This document shows, in pieces, positions 12,054 through 24,475 of a stretch of DNA of 64,000 nt; within the stretch, counting starts at the first letter, position 1, and the number at the start of each line of letters is the position of its first letter. The position numbers and the translations under genes are program-made. The DNA is taken from positions 4,514,752-4,578,751 of the forward strand of contig CM026425.1 in the NCBI GenBank assembly GCA_014871385.1, given 5' to 3'. The DNA comes from Ceratodon purpureus. Its lineage: Eukaryota > Streptophyta > Bryopsida > Pseudoditrichales > Ditrichaceae. Below the pieces are notes generated by a model, which was not told where the DNA came from, ran no database searches, and worked only from the letters and a program-made list of their open reading frames with translations.

Positions 12054-15000
12054 TCATTCTACATATTGAAGCTCCATTTCATCCAGCCATTGCGTATCAT
12101 CGAGATGTGCCTCTTCCCCGGGACGTTCCTCTTCACGGAGAAAAGCGTTAAGTTCTTCCGCAGGGACCACTTCTGGAGTATCCTCCGGCCCATTCTCATG
12201 TGCGGAACTGCTTGCGCCATTAATTCCTTCTGACCTGCTGCTCAGGGTTGGTATCACAGACCCAGTGGCCCCGAACACGTGAACTTCTCGGTCACCTTCA
12301 ATTCGTCGGCTGCGAGGGTCATGGCGAAGAACGACTTTCCATGTCGGATCTGCAGAGTCCCCTACAAAGAAAACCTGCGAGACATTGCAAGGGTAGACGA
12401 AGGGGTTGTCTTTTTCTCGGGCTTCTCTACAACTATACTTCACTGTCCAAAACCCGTAGGTATCCTTCTTAATCACTCGGCGTCCTTCACTGGATGACTT
12501 AATCCACGACCCTTCCATCAAGACGCAATTGATACCTAGGTAGGAGACTAACAAGATATTTTTTAGGATACCAACATCTATGTCTGTGCATGTTGGGGAT
12601 GGTGGAATTGCTGCGATTCCTGAGTCAAACGACACTGTACATGGGGTAGTTTCGTCATCACATGTGTAATGACACCCATACGCCCACATAGAATTGAAAC
12701 TCAAGGCGTGCTCTGAAAGAAGACAGTGAAGAGAATCCAGCTCACTGGACACTGGAAATCCCTCCTCCTTCAGGTCTCGTACATGCTCGTTCAACCAGGA
12801 TCCGAATTTCGGAAAGGGGCTTGCAAGAGCTTCAGGGTACTCGATGACTTGGCTTGGACGTCTACGCAAAGAACGGGCATAAGCAGTGCGTCTCTGCTTG
12901 AACTCCCGCCGCTGTTCCTCCCATTCCCTGCAACAGGAGCACCCACACTCAATCCGGGGGCTGATTTCATTCAGGCGCCACTACATGCTGAGTGACGATG
13001 ACAAAAGGTAACCGGACATAATACAATGAGCTGAAATCGACATATGAAAATTCAAAGGAGAATAAGAGCCTTACAACATTAGCTCTTCAGTGTGGACCGA
13101 ATGTTTAATCACGTAATCATGAATAAATTCCAACTCTCTGTCAGTGAGACGTTTGGCCGTGGGTTTTCCAAGAAGACATTCCCCCGCATCTCTCAGCTCC
13201 TCTTCTGGATCCCATACACGGCTCTTGCTATGCTCATAAAGAGAAAAGTACTCCGTGTAGAAGCCCAAGCTTTCGTCAATCATATATCCGGTTGCCATAC
13301 CTGCCTCCGGCTTAGACTTATCCCGCACATATTTGGTTAGAACACCTAAATATCTTTCCACGGAATAGCACCATCTAGCATGAACTGTTCTGCAAATCTC
13401 AAGCTCATCTACTAAATGGACTATTAGATGGGTCATAATATCAAAGAAGCCTGGAGGAAAATTCAGCTCTAGTAAACAAAGTACTTCTACCGCGCACGTT
13501 CTAAGCTTTGAAATTTCTGAACGACGTATGACCTTTGCGCATATACGATGGAAGAGGTTACCAAGACAAATAATAGTCTCCCTCACCCCCCTAGAAAGGC
13601 TGTTGCGGACTGCCGCCGGGAGAAGCTGCTGAATTAGCACGTGATGGTCATGGGATTTCAGTCCGTTCAGTCTCTTCTCTCCAATGTGCTTGGTCAGCGT
13701 GCTACTATAACCACTTGGCACACGTGTGTTCGTTACCAGGGACAAGAACATTGCCTTCTCAGACTCCGAAAACACGTACGGGGCCCTCGGTTTCAAGTAA
13801 TTCCCTGCCCTCCCTAATTGTAAGTGCAGATGGTGCATCCTGTTTGCTTCCATCATGTCCCGACGTGTATCCAGACTATCTTTCTCTCCGAATAAATGTT
13901 TCATGATGTTGTCAGACACATTTCGCTCTATGTGCATTACATCAAGGGTGTTGCGTATGGGCAATTCCTGTCACGTTCCACACACGCAGTTACATAACGA
14001 GAAGATCTGTTCGCTTCCATCCGGCAATGAAATAAAAATAAATTGAGCCTCATTCCTGATACCGACTCTATTAAGTAAGCATCGCTAATACACATTTAAG
14101 CAATAATCCAGTCCCTTCCCAAAACATCACGCCACGAAGTGGCTGGCCTACAGTTGGAGAACATGTTCTCGGAAATCAGGGAGATCAGTTGGCACGGGGT
14201 TATTGCCGACCAGGCTTAACAGTAACTCTCAACAGTAACATGACACGCTATCCTTGACATATGTAGTGGCGAAACGGTTCAAGGAAAGCGACGATCACTC
14301 TATACGACATTAGTCTAATATCCCGGTTCAGAAAACAAATTGCAACGTTCAAGGTCCGGACGTCGTTTCCACTGACATTCTCTAAGCCCAAGCACGAGTA
14401 GTCGCATAAAATACAATGAGTATCAGTACACTGGAAGCGAGAGAGTACCGACTTCACGGGCCGACGCATAACCGACTACGAGGACTCTTCGCTTCTATGT
14501 AGGACAAGCGTAACCATGCCTGTGATTCTACGACATGGAAATGCGTCTTGGTAACCATGAACAGAGGAGTCGAAGCACTACTTAAAGCCACACTGGAACG
14601 GAGAGGGAAGCTGGTGATTTATCACATACCTCGAGCCACACGTCACTCCATCTGGAGGAAAGTGTTCTATGAACCACCATCGATCCAACTCACCAGAGGA
14701 GCGCGGACTCCCTACAGGTAGTTAAGAGAGAATGTTTTTACAACTGAATGAAAAAAAGTAGAAAGTCCATACCTTCCAATAAGGGAGACTGAAAAGAGAT
14801 GAGACTCTTTTGATGCCGAATTGACGTGCAGGGTCGGAGGAGGCTGGACCAATTCCTAACGCGACCCAGCTCTCTCGCAGCTGCCCATATCTTATGACAT
14901 TATCGGCGGTCATTTTGGTGGGTGGATCGCGAGTCTCAGAAATCCCTCCGAATTCAGGCCTGGACAGTCTCCATGCATGGTCGTGGGGCAGATACCGTCT

Positions 15001-16839
15001 ATATTGATCATCATATACGTTTTTTCTAAGGGCAAGAGAGCGCCTGGATATAGTATTTTCTCCACATACATGACAACCTCTATAACCTTTAGTCACACAA
15101 CCTGCTACAACCCCATAAGCCGGAAAATCGTGCATTGTCCACAATAGTATTGCCTTCATATTAAATCGTGGAACGCCTTGATACATGGAAGCATCATCAG
15201 TTGGGACACCTTCTCTCCACAGTAGCAGCAACTCCTCCAAAAGAGGCTGCATGTATACATCAAAGTTTTCTCCTATAACAGATTTCGGACCAGGTATTAT
15301 GAGACTAAGCATTATGAAGTGCTTCTTAGTCGTCATCCAAGGTGGCAGATTATAATTCATAATCAGCACTGGCCAAGTGCTCCACGTTGATCTCTTTATC
15401 GAGAACGGATTAACACCATCTGTAGCCAAGCCCAAACGTAGATTGCGGTGTTCAAATGCAAATTCAGTTTGCCATTTCCAATCCACATACCTCCACTGAT
15501 ATGAGTCAACTGCCCCTCTCATGACATCGTCCCCGCTAGCGTGTCGAGCATGCCACGTCATGTAACTTGCCTGCAATGGAGTACTGAACATTCTCTGTAA
15601 CCTAGGAATTAACGGGAAATGGCGGAGAACTCGAACAGGTACCTTAGATTTCCCAACATGTTTGTAACGTGCAGCGTTGCATACGGGACAGTGATCTAAA
15701 TCCTTGTACTCTTCTCCCCTGAAGAGAATACACGTTTTTGGCCCAGGACAACAGTGAATCGTGTTGTACGCAAGTCCAAGTTGCTTTAGAACTTTCGAAG
15801 CATGATACTCATTAGAAGGAAGAGAATTGACCTTGGGGAGCATGCTCTTGCTGAGTATAGCGAATATCTCATTCACAAGTGTGTTGGATGCTCCGTGTGT
15901 CCTCAAACAGTTCAGCAAAATCAGAGTCCCGCCTAATTGAGTGAGAGTTGATCCAGCGAATAGGGGCGTCCGAGCACTGTCCTCTAGGAGTTGATGCTGC
16001 GTCAGTACATCTGCCTCCATGGCCGGGAGGTCGTCATCTTCCATGGACTGCTCACCGGGCACTTCGTTCTGAGCAGGTCTCCCTCCCGGGAAATGGCGTG
16101 TTTCTTGTGCGTTGCCTGGTGCTCCATTCGCATAATCAGGTCCCGCTTCATTTCCATAGTCAGGTGGTTCTTCATTTCTGCCATGGCTGTCGTCGACGCC
16201 TATGTTTGCTACCAACCCGTCGTACACATGAAATGTGTGCTGCACTAGTGCGACCGTATCCATTCCCATGTCGAGATCTCTTTGTCCGTCCTGTGCAATG
16301 CCTGTGCCACGCGTACCGAATTCTGCTCTAATGTCTTGCTCCCATTCTGCATCCGAGTCGTCCATGGGAAAACCCTGCATCAATTGAATACACCACCGCC
16401 CTGATACTGATTACTCATTTCACATTGCACATTCGAACAGCAGCATCGCACATGGATGGTCATAATCCATAATATACATTGAGTGGCTATGGAGGCTGGA
16501 CATTAATGACAGGATCGAAGAGGAACCACCTCGGGCAAAATTAAGAAAATTCGTGCAGGTCTAAATTGCGTTGAATTTGATTATTCAAGAGAGCAAGGTT
16601 TTCGTGATCACCTCAGAGGCACCTCGATGGTATGCATGCCTGCCATATCGTCGAAGGTGTTCCCGTACAAGCGGTCTGAAACGTATAGTTCTTCCTTCTC
16701 CTAAACATATGTTACACGGGCACCAACGTCTCGATGACCCAATGCGATCAGCTCCTGCTTCTTCTCTCAACAGCAACTTTGCGTCCCGTGCTGCTCTCCT
16801 ACGGGGATCCTTTATCGGCAGCCTCATGACATTATCCAT
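12054..16839 (-). CDS. CACTA transposase TNP2 (Transpos_assoc, TNP2, DUF4218, DUF4216)
   Basis: Four exons: 16612-16839, 14773-16374, 13075-13967, 12054-12927; 3597 nt in frame, 1198 aa. Exon 1 carries the Transpos_assoc Cys motif (RRWCPCNICLGEGRTIRF). Exon 2 holds the TNP2 catalytic region: CPVCNAARY, RLGLATDGVNPF, LWTMHDFPAYGVVAG, GCHVCGE, FSLPYWK. Exon 3 continues with ELPIRNTLDVMHIERNVSDN, then DUF4218 (LPAAVRNSL..., NLFHRICAKVI, LLELNFPPGFFDIMTHLIVH, WCYSVERYLGVLTKYVR). Exon 4 has DUF4216 (SWIKSSSEGRRVIKKDTYGF, SQVFFVGDSADPTWKVVL). The aspartates of the RNase-H-like core motifs are present. It excises and reinserts the element by binding its ends. The start ATG at 16839 is the first in frame before the zinc motif. 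No disabling mutation was seen. Confidence 0.93.
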
Positions 16840-17309
16840 GCTCGCTGAAATTATCGATGCAAATGATATCTACTTCATAGGGACGTCAATTGACATATGG
16901 ACACATTCCTCCACAGCGTGGATAAAGAAACCTCAAACAGATGAATTTCAGCTCCGGTCTTCGCACTCATCATGCACTGCGCCCGTTGGCAATTTGGACA
17001 TCCCCTACCTAAACCTACAGAGCAAAATTCCAGTGAGAGGAGAGACGTGTGTTCACAAAGCATAGAGTATAGTGAGCCATGGCTCAGTTCATTCCACATT
17101 GCGATTCATATAAAACACAGTATATAATTCAATATGAAATGGGGCTGGGGATCACATGCTCAGATACACTTCCTAAGTACTTATCGCTACCTAGCTGGAA
17201 TCCACATCCAACATCTTCCTACTGAACTTTAACTAACTAAAATCTTGTACCGACATTCAGCCTATACGCACTTAGTACTACTAGTGCGATCCAGGTCCCC
17301 ATAGCCAAT

Positions 17310-18110
17310 CTACGAAGTATCACGTACTCCGGACACAGTCACAAACACATGGAGGAAGACGTCCAGAGTGTCGACGAACATGGGGACAGGGCTATCGAGG
17401 GCGCTGAAGAGAAAGCGCATAAGAATAACACTGGCGCAGAAATTGCTTACACGCATTGCCAGAACTGAACGCCGTAGGTCGTGACTCCATGCACCACTGT
17501 CATCGAATACGAGGGGGGCGCAATAAACATCTCCCGCTGGCTCCAGGTCGGGCATGTCTGAATACTCGTCGCCAAAGTTGTCCGGTCCCTCTAAGGCTGG
17601 CATGTCTGCGTAAAAATCTTCAACAAAGTTGCGGTACTCCGTTTCGCATACTGGACAAGGCGCCATTCCGAGTCTCGACTGGCCCTCCTGCATGCGACAG
17701 ACTCCATCTGAAGCAAGGTCGTTGTGATCATGCCCATGGTGACAGTTACCATTGAACTCTATGGGCGCATAAAAACTGGGGGTATGTATAGAACGACTGC
17801 CGTCGACTTCAGTGCCTGCGACTCCGGTGACATCGTCGACATGTGATTCCGGACCCTCACCGTTAACAGCTTGCAAGAAATTGATGTCTCCCACAAGGTT
17901 TCGCGGGATAACATGGTCTACACGATCATTCCCGATCAAAGCTCTATCTTGGGAATATGGACTGTGAATCCCATCTTCTTCCTCATCAGAGTCTATTCCT
18001 CTCAGGGCCTCATCTAGTTCCGCAAAGTTCCAGATACTAACGATATTCCCAGCGTCGTCTAGCTGACAGAATCCATATTTGAGCAAAGTTCTAGGACTCC
18101 AACCCTCCAT
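17310..18110 (-). CDS. Acidic CPVC-motif protein carried by the CACTA element, unknown
   Basis: Single open frame of 266 aa between the transposase and the TNPA-like gene. The N-terminus MEGWSPRTLLKYGFCQLDD is followed by an acidic stretch (GIDSDEEEDG), a His cluster (CHHGHDHND), a Cys pair (APCPVCETEY) and repeated acidic DMPALEGPD / DMPDLEPAGD blocks. The C-terminus is hydrophobic and may read into an intron. It lies 471 bp upstream of the transposase start on the same strand. It could be a separate accessory gene or a 5' exon of the transposase transcript. I do not recognise it. Its start is 489 bp from the divergent start at 18599, so the two may share a promoter region. Confidence 0.5.
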   Translation of the reverse strand: MEGWSPRTLLKYGFCQLDDAGNIVSIWNFAELDEALRGIDSDEEEDGIHSPYSQDRALIGNDRVDHVIPRNLVGDINFLQAVNGEGPESHVDDVTGVAGTEVDGSRSIHTPSFYAPIEFNGNCHHGHDHNDLASDGVCRMQEGQSRLGMAPCPVCETEYRNFVEDFYADMPALEGPDNFGDEYSDMPDLEPAGDVYCAPLVFDDSGAWSHDLRRSVLAMRVSNFCASVILMRFLFSALDSPVPMFVDTLDVFLHVFVTVSGVRDTS

Positions 18111-18598
18111 GCGCCCGGTTACAACTACACACCCTCAACTTTACTAAGTGAGCTAAGTATACGTCCTCTGGTATGCTAAGTGGTTGTGCACCGAAATCAT
18201 ACTCTGAAAAACATACTCACACCGCGACCACGAAGTCAGTAGCAGGGTCTCGAAGACATAGAAGATGTTCCCCAACAATCGTGGACGTTCCCAACGTTCC
18301 CAAAAGATGTGCCATTCGTCGTTGCGGCCCCTATCAAAAGCAATGGACTTTACTGCTTCCCCTGTCAGCCGCCAAACTCTAACTTCGTCGCCGCCTTCTG
18401 CAGAGATGGCTCAGCGTTCTTACTCCAAAATAGTCCAACATCTGAATAAACAGACGTCTGTCCCCCAGCATCGTAATCTAAGCAAGATCTCGTCATCCTT
18501 TTCAGAGAGGTGGCATTGTCGAACCGTCTTGTAGGACCCTACTTCGGCACACCAACTCCGATTCTCTGAAATTTAGATCGCCGTCTCCTCAAACCCTA

Positions 18599-21500
18599 AT
18601 GGGAGGGTACCTGAGAGGTCACTGCCTATTGTTGTGGAGTAGTGATTCTTGCTCCTCGGATGACTCTTCTCAAGGGAGTTGCTCTTTGGCGGTAGAGGAG
18701 TTTCAGGAATTCACCCCGCAGATATTTCCTACGATGGCGTTCCCTGCAAGAATGTCGAACATCCCCGTTGTCGACGGTCGTGTGCAAGACCGCGGACCTC
18801 CGACCCAGGTAAGTGTCGAAACTGTCCATTGGTGTAGTATTAATTTTGCCGCGGCACTTGCAGCTTGCTGTCAGTAGGGACCTCGTCCGGTATGTTGTTC
18901 AGTCATGCCGACCTCGAGGGGGCTGTGGTGAAGTTCGCGAAAATTAAACGTTGGTGAATCTCACCAGAATTCGTCAAGTTGCCCATACGGCAGTACGAAT
19001 CGGTCGATAACTTGATCGGTAATTTAAGCTCGAAATTCCTCAAGTATATTTTGTTTATAGTAGGAATTCACGATGTCAGAGGATGCTCTGCAATTGCACG
19101 TCATAGAAGACTGAACATAAGAGTATAACGAGATTAGTTACGTCATGTCGTGAACCAGTATGGACACCGCATGTACAATCTGAACGTACTTTCTTGGCTC
19201 ACAGCCGACACACACAGTGTACCGTATTGTTTATGGCCAGGACAATTATAGACTGGGCGTCGACACTAATCTTTTTAAAAATACACATCTTGCTGTTTAA
19301 TGTCAATTGTAATAGCTATGGTTCACCACGATCAATATTGGAGGTTCGGGTAGACATCACACATGTTAGAGGGTGCAAGGAAATTGCCATCCCCATGTGG
19401 CTCATCTCATCTGCAGAAATTGTAATTCGTCCTCCCACCGAGGGCAACCAATCGACATGTCTTCGCCAGTCCACTTGAACTCGTTTGCCCCTTCGGTAGA
19501 CACTTGCAAATCATTATAATAATTTCGTGGTCACTCCGGGACTGCGTGCCTGAACTTTATTTTCGATGCTTGCTATGCATATGGATTCGGGCTTAATCGC
19601 TGTAGATGAACCCCCTTTTTTTTCATCATGCAGGGTTACAGTTCACAGGTTCCGCGGACCTCGCAACCATCGTCATATGTGGCTCAACAGTATTACCCTA
19701 GCAGTAGTGCTCCGGTTATGCATGCTCCGCCATTTCAAGACGTTCCATCGCAATTCGGTTCCACTCCAGCGAACCCTTCATGTAATCCAGATGTGAGAGG
19801 TTCGGGTGCAGAAGGTGATGGCCACCGAGAAGAGACGAACGCATTTCCTCCCGTTAGAGACTGTCCTCCGCGATCGACTGGAACTTGGCGTCCACAGCCA
19901 AACTCAGTCTACACTGAGAGTACCTCAGGAGGGCGCCCTCCGTTGCCTCTAACAGAGGATGATCGACGTGAGCAGATTAGTCGTAAAAGATCTGCTTCCC
20001 GTGAACTGCAGCGGCCATACCTCAAAGAGATGGCAGTAGCCGACGCAGAGAATCGAGAGCCACGGATAGAAATCCCTGTTTCTAATTCAGGTACAGTTCT
20101 TGGCCTTGTAAGCCCGTGGCAGCGGGCAGCACGCCTATGTGCCGGCCAAACTCTCAATTACAAGGTGAGGAGTTATAAGGCTAAGAAAGAGTTATGGGAA
20201 TCTCAGGTTTATTGTATTTCAGAGAAATTATCTCGTCAATTTACGTACTCTAATCCGTAAGACATAGGGTACCTACGTAAGTTTCTGAAAAACACTCTCA
20301 AGAACGATAGAAAACGTTGGAAAAAACACTTTTTTGCAACCCATGGTGGAAGACACCCTAAATGTCCAGTGGAGGCTTTCACCGAATGGAAGAAATATTG
20401 GGTGTCTGCAGCAGGCATCGAAGAATCTGCCCAAATGACTGGAATGCGGAAGGGAAAAAATAGGACTCAACATACGAACTCGTCCCCTTACGGTGTAGGA
20501 GACCATCAGAACCCCGACCTACCATCACAGGTATGGACATTGCATTTTTACAGTGCCGCTTCGATTCGCCTTCGGTGCTCCCTGAAGGCAACTTCTGCAC
20601 AGAGCCTTACTCCCACACTCTGCAGGTACAGAACATGAACAGTTTCCAACGCTTACCTGGACATGTGCGAAGCACATCCACAATCCGCACGGAGTCGACG
20701 AACAGTCTCAGCGGGGACTTCCAATACAGTACAGCGACGACGGGAATAAATCCGGTGACTACTTGTGCTTCGGCTCAGGGTCCGCGACCTGAAGATACAA
20801 CTCTGAGCTTCCCCAGGGTTAGTCGAATTTCATGAAACACCTCCAGTTTCCATTTAAGTTATGTTTTGGCTGAGTTGTATTACTCCATCACATAGTTCAA
20901 AATTCAATGCCACATGCTTATCTTTTTCACATCCAGCATCTCATGTGATTGCGCAGTCGTGGATGCTAAACTATGCTGTTTATCGAAGTGTTTGCTTCTT
21001 GCTGACCCGCGACTGTTAAACCCCAGCGTCCAGGTACCCCTCCTTACTTGATCCGCGAGAGCACACGAATCAATGCCTTGGAATCCACAGTTCAGCAAAT
21101 GGCATCAGACTTGTCAAGTAGTAAGGAACAAATCAATGAGGTCAAGGAGTTGCTACTGCGTCTTATCAACCCGACTCCACAGCTCATACCGCAGACAACA
21201 CCTTTACCACCGTCACCGGCATGGCACCAACAACCCCGTTCGTCTCCGCCTTCTGAACTACCGGGCCAGCCCTATGTTACAACTTCTACCGGCCCGACTT
21301 CCAACGGAGATGTGGTGACTGCAATGCCAGACCCTGCCGATAACAACGACCAAGGATTCGTGGCACATATAGCACCCGTCTTACACACGGGAGTATACGA
21401 TGGGCTGGGAGCACGTGGGTCCTCACCTTCCTGGGAAAGCGGAGACACAGTACCTGTTACTCCCAACACGATGCTTCAAAATTTTAAAAACCAAATGCCT

Positions 21501-22100
21501 ATTGGTGCTGCAGTGTCGACCGACCTTTCAGGCTCGATGGGAACGTACTCCAACGATGTATCTAATCCACCGAGTGGGCAGATGTCACCTTCGACCGCCC
21601 ATCATCGTCAACAGCCTGCCCGCAGCAACGCAGCGCACTCTCTTGACTATCCGAGTGATGGTGAGGGGGGATTAAACCTACCAGATGGTGTCACGACCCG
21701 AGGCATGACAGTACAGGCAGACACCCCCACGGCTAGACCTCCTCGAATGCGCTTTGAAGTGGGACTTCTACCTCGTTTTCTAGGTACTGCCATCGCTGTT
21801 AACTCTCTAGTCTTCATTCTCCATCCCGATCATGGAGATACAATTGTTGCGGAAGGCAAGGCCGGTGGGAGCTGGAAATCGCCTGGTTCAAAATTCGGGA
21901 AACTTTGCTTGGAGGGGCAACAAATGGTCCAGGTCCATAAGGTATTGAAGACGGGCCTCCCTCTCATATTCTCTGAAGAGCGCCACCCGCTGAAGATGTT
22001 GGATGAGGCTGCCGTGAAGAGTTCCGGTTCAACAATTTACGTTAAATGGTACTCTCGTCTCCTTATCAAGAAACCAAAACCTATGCGCTCCATTAAGTGA
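18599..22100 (+). CDS. TNPA-like (plant Transposase_24/_23-type) CACTA DNA-binding protein
   Basis: Spliced plus-strand gene. Likely exons: 18599-18808, 19634-20164, 20282-20530, 20626-20817 (optional), 21027-22100; every junction is phase 0, giving about 687-751 aa. The start could instead be the ATG at 18734. Exons 1-2 are Gln/Ser/Pro-rich. Exon 3 has WKKHFFATHGGRHPKCP, EWKKYW and MRKGKNRTQHTNSSPYG, resembling the Transposase_24 core (...KNRA...HT.GS). The last exon starts with a coiled coil (INALESTVQQMASDLSSSKE), continues Pro-rich, and ends in a module (VAEGKAGGSWKSPGSKFG..., STIYVKWYSRLL) like Transposase_23. TNPA-type proteins bind subterminal repeats and cooperate with TNP2. An in-frame stop at 20258-20260 must be removed by splicing. 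The exon 20626-20817 is the least certain; another frame there also looks protein-like (TWTCAKHIHNPHGVDE). Confidence 0.65.
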
Positions 22101-23020
22101 TTCGTCATCACCTGGTGGAAAGTAGGTCTTAGTATCCTCTATTTTGCGTCAATGTCGACTGAAGGTAGGTACTGGAACGTTGTCGAAGTGGACAGAAAGT
22201 CCGTCGTTTTCCTTTCTTGAAACGTTTCAGAGCCCATATTCCTGTAACTACCTCATGTACAATTACTCCATAATTCCAGAACTGATCGACGATCAGCTTC
22301 AATTTTGCATGCTTATGATTCGGTACCGTAGATTAGGGAGCATTCATACTCGATTCCATCTGTCAATTGAAAGCAGTCACGGAATTGAGGTGCACTCCAG
22401 AAGCACCGCCGCCCAACGATGACGTCGCCCTATATTCCGTGCGCAGCTGCTGCACATACCCTGTACACGGGCATATACCCGCCCTCTATCCGCAAGCTAG
22501 AATAAAATGGCATATACTGTAATAAACCGGATATCAATTTCAGAGCCGGTCCTAGTACCGTCAGCTCATCGACACCCGGGTATCCATAATACGGAGGTCA
22601 TAAACTGTAAGTGCCGGTCCTACACCCGGATACGATATAAGCCATGGTCGGTTCTTAGTAACCGGACTTGAACAAGGATATAGACAACGTCGTCAGGGTA
22701 TTAAGTCTCTCCCCCCAGTAACTCTGCATTCGTAAAAAACCCAAAGTGAACCATCCTCCACGACGACTACAATTGTCATCCGCCATGGACACATCCAGAA
22801 ACATTACCGCGGGCCCAACTGGTACAAATTACCCCGTGCGACCAGACGGTACTTGAGCATGCTGACACAGAATTAATAGCTGTAAAGTGGGCCCAGGTTC
22901 GAATCCGTCACGACTTCAGATCAGAGCGAGAATAGCAATGGCAGGTGGTTATAAACACCAAACAGTGTGAAGTGTACACCGGCGCCTCTTCCCCCTTTTA
23001 CACCAGTTTCTGGTGTCTTC
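22101..23020. repeat. CACTA right subterminal region with repeated short motifs
   Basis: Noncoding. The motifs CCGGTCCTA, ACACCCGG, AAACCGG and ACACCGG recur in both orientations between about 22460 and 22985, and related ACACCGGG / ACCCCGGG motifs lie inside the left end (7660-7870). Such subterminal arrays are where TNPA-type proteins bind in En/Spm. Exact unit boundaries were not computed. Confidence 0.55.
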
Positions 23021-23052
23021 CCTGGTGTTCTGAACCAGCATTCCCACTAGTG
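23021..23052. repeat. CACTA right terminal inverted repeat
   Basis: Reverse complement starts CACTAGTGGGAATGCTGGTT. Followed directly by the TGA target duplication. Confidence 0.9.
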
Positions 23053-23232
23053 TGATGAGCCCTTAGTTTTTGGTTTTTTAATTTAAAATTCCTAAGGGTG
23101 TCCCTCTAGAGTAATTTGGGGCCGCAAGCTCCATTTTTGAATTCAAAATTACCAAAAATGGTCTCGGGGGGGGGTCCAAATTAAAAATTTCAGGGTTTTG
23201 GAAGAAAAAAGCCAACCAATGGGAGTGGCTCT

Positions 23233-23278
23233 AAAAAACGCTCGTAGCACTAGGTAAGTCCCAGCCTTGGGGATGTCA
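23233..23278. repeat. Right inverted arm of the element split by CACTA
   Basis: AAAAAACGCTCGTAGCACTA and the bases after it to GGGGATGTC mirror 7567-7612. Similarity continues weakly outward (TATGAACACC). Confidence 0.75.
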
Positions 23279-24470
23279 TGTCCACGCCATGGTATGAACA
23301 CCTAAAGGCGGCCCCCTCTTCAAAGGCGTTCCTGTCAAATTCTTGCTCTACTGGAGATTTGATCACCCTATAATTATCCATAATGTACCCCATGCGTACA
23401 TGCAGTAGTAGGTCCGACTATAGGTTAATTTGTATTGGACACTTCTAAAATTTGTAGTTATTATTGTAAGTGCTCATAAATATCCTAAAAATGGGGAAAC
23501 TTTGTTTTTTTCTTACTGTTAATCACTGAAAAATAGTGAGACACTCATTCCACCACTCCAAGTATATTGAATACCTTAAAGGGACAAAAATAGGTGTTCA
23601 TACCATATTTTGGAGTAACTCCATTTATGGGTCAAAAGTAGTTTGATTTGGATATGTGATTCTGAGAAAGGTGGAAAGCAATCATAGAACTAGGGTTTGA
23701 AATGAAGAGATGCTCTTGTTGCATTGTGTGAGCAAATTATTGATTTAATTCGGAAGTTTTCTTATCATGTGGCTATGGGAACTTGGAAGGGGTATTTACT
23801 CCATGTAGGAGGTCAAAAGTGCGTTGACTTGCATGTGATAAGAGAAAAAAGATTAAAGAGAGAGGAGAGAAGTGGAGAACATTTACAGATTTAAGGTTTT
23901 AAATGAGAAAAAGTTATTCTAAACACCTGCTTTGAGTAAAGTTTTTGTTAAACCACTAATTTGTTTTTTAAATTCACAATACCGCAATTCCTAGGTTGAT
24001 GAGTCACATGGGTTGATTAGATAAATTTTTAAAAGATATAAATAGAAATAAAATAGAAATAATATTTTAAAATTCCAAATTATTTAAAAAAATCTTAAAT
24101 TCTTTGATACTTGAAAAAAGAATTTTCTTTATAAATTTGGGATTATTGAATTAAAAGGTTGAATTTTTTAAATGTTATAATTTGTAAAAATATGGTAATT
24201 ATAGAAATTCAAGTTTTTGAGCAACTTGAAGTTGACACCTAATTCTAATAGTGAATACACCTCCTTGTAAGGAAGTTGATTTTCTATAATGCATTAGGGT
24301 TTTTGAAAGTCTTTAGGGATTAATTAACTTGATGTTAGCTTGATGTAAGTTTAACCTTTGTAACAATGACATCAAAGTGATACTAAAATGACATAAATCA
24401 AGCATCAACATAAAAATATTGTATAAATATTATGTGTTACGATTTTGTTTGTGTAACATTGAATGGTAAT
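23279..24470. other. AT-rich noncoding spacer
   Basis: About 1.2 kb, low GC, many A/T runs, no open frame of interest and no recognisable gene. Probably decayed repeat DNA. Confidence 0.5.
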
Positions 24471-24475
24471 CAACC

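Larger units (their letters stand above)
7628..23052. mobile_element. CACTA (En/Spm, CMC) DNA transposon, apparently intact
   Basis: Both ends start CACTAGTGG reading inward and share GAACACCAG at terminal positions 23-31. The element is flanked on each side by TGA (7625-7627 and 23053-23055), the 3-bp target duplication typical of CACTA elements. Inside are a complete TNP2 transposase (minus), a TNPA-like gene (plus), an acidic gene between them (minus), and a coiled-coil gene near the left end (minus). The transposase has all expected motifs and no internal stops, so the element looks autonomous or only recently silenced. It is about 15.4 kb, at the large end for the class. Confidence 0.93.

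Noticed and set aside
15948..16331. 127-codon plus-strand frame inside the CACTA transposase
   Set aside because: Shadow of the transposase exon on the other strand.
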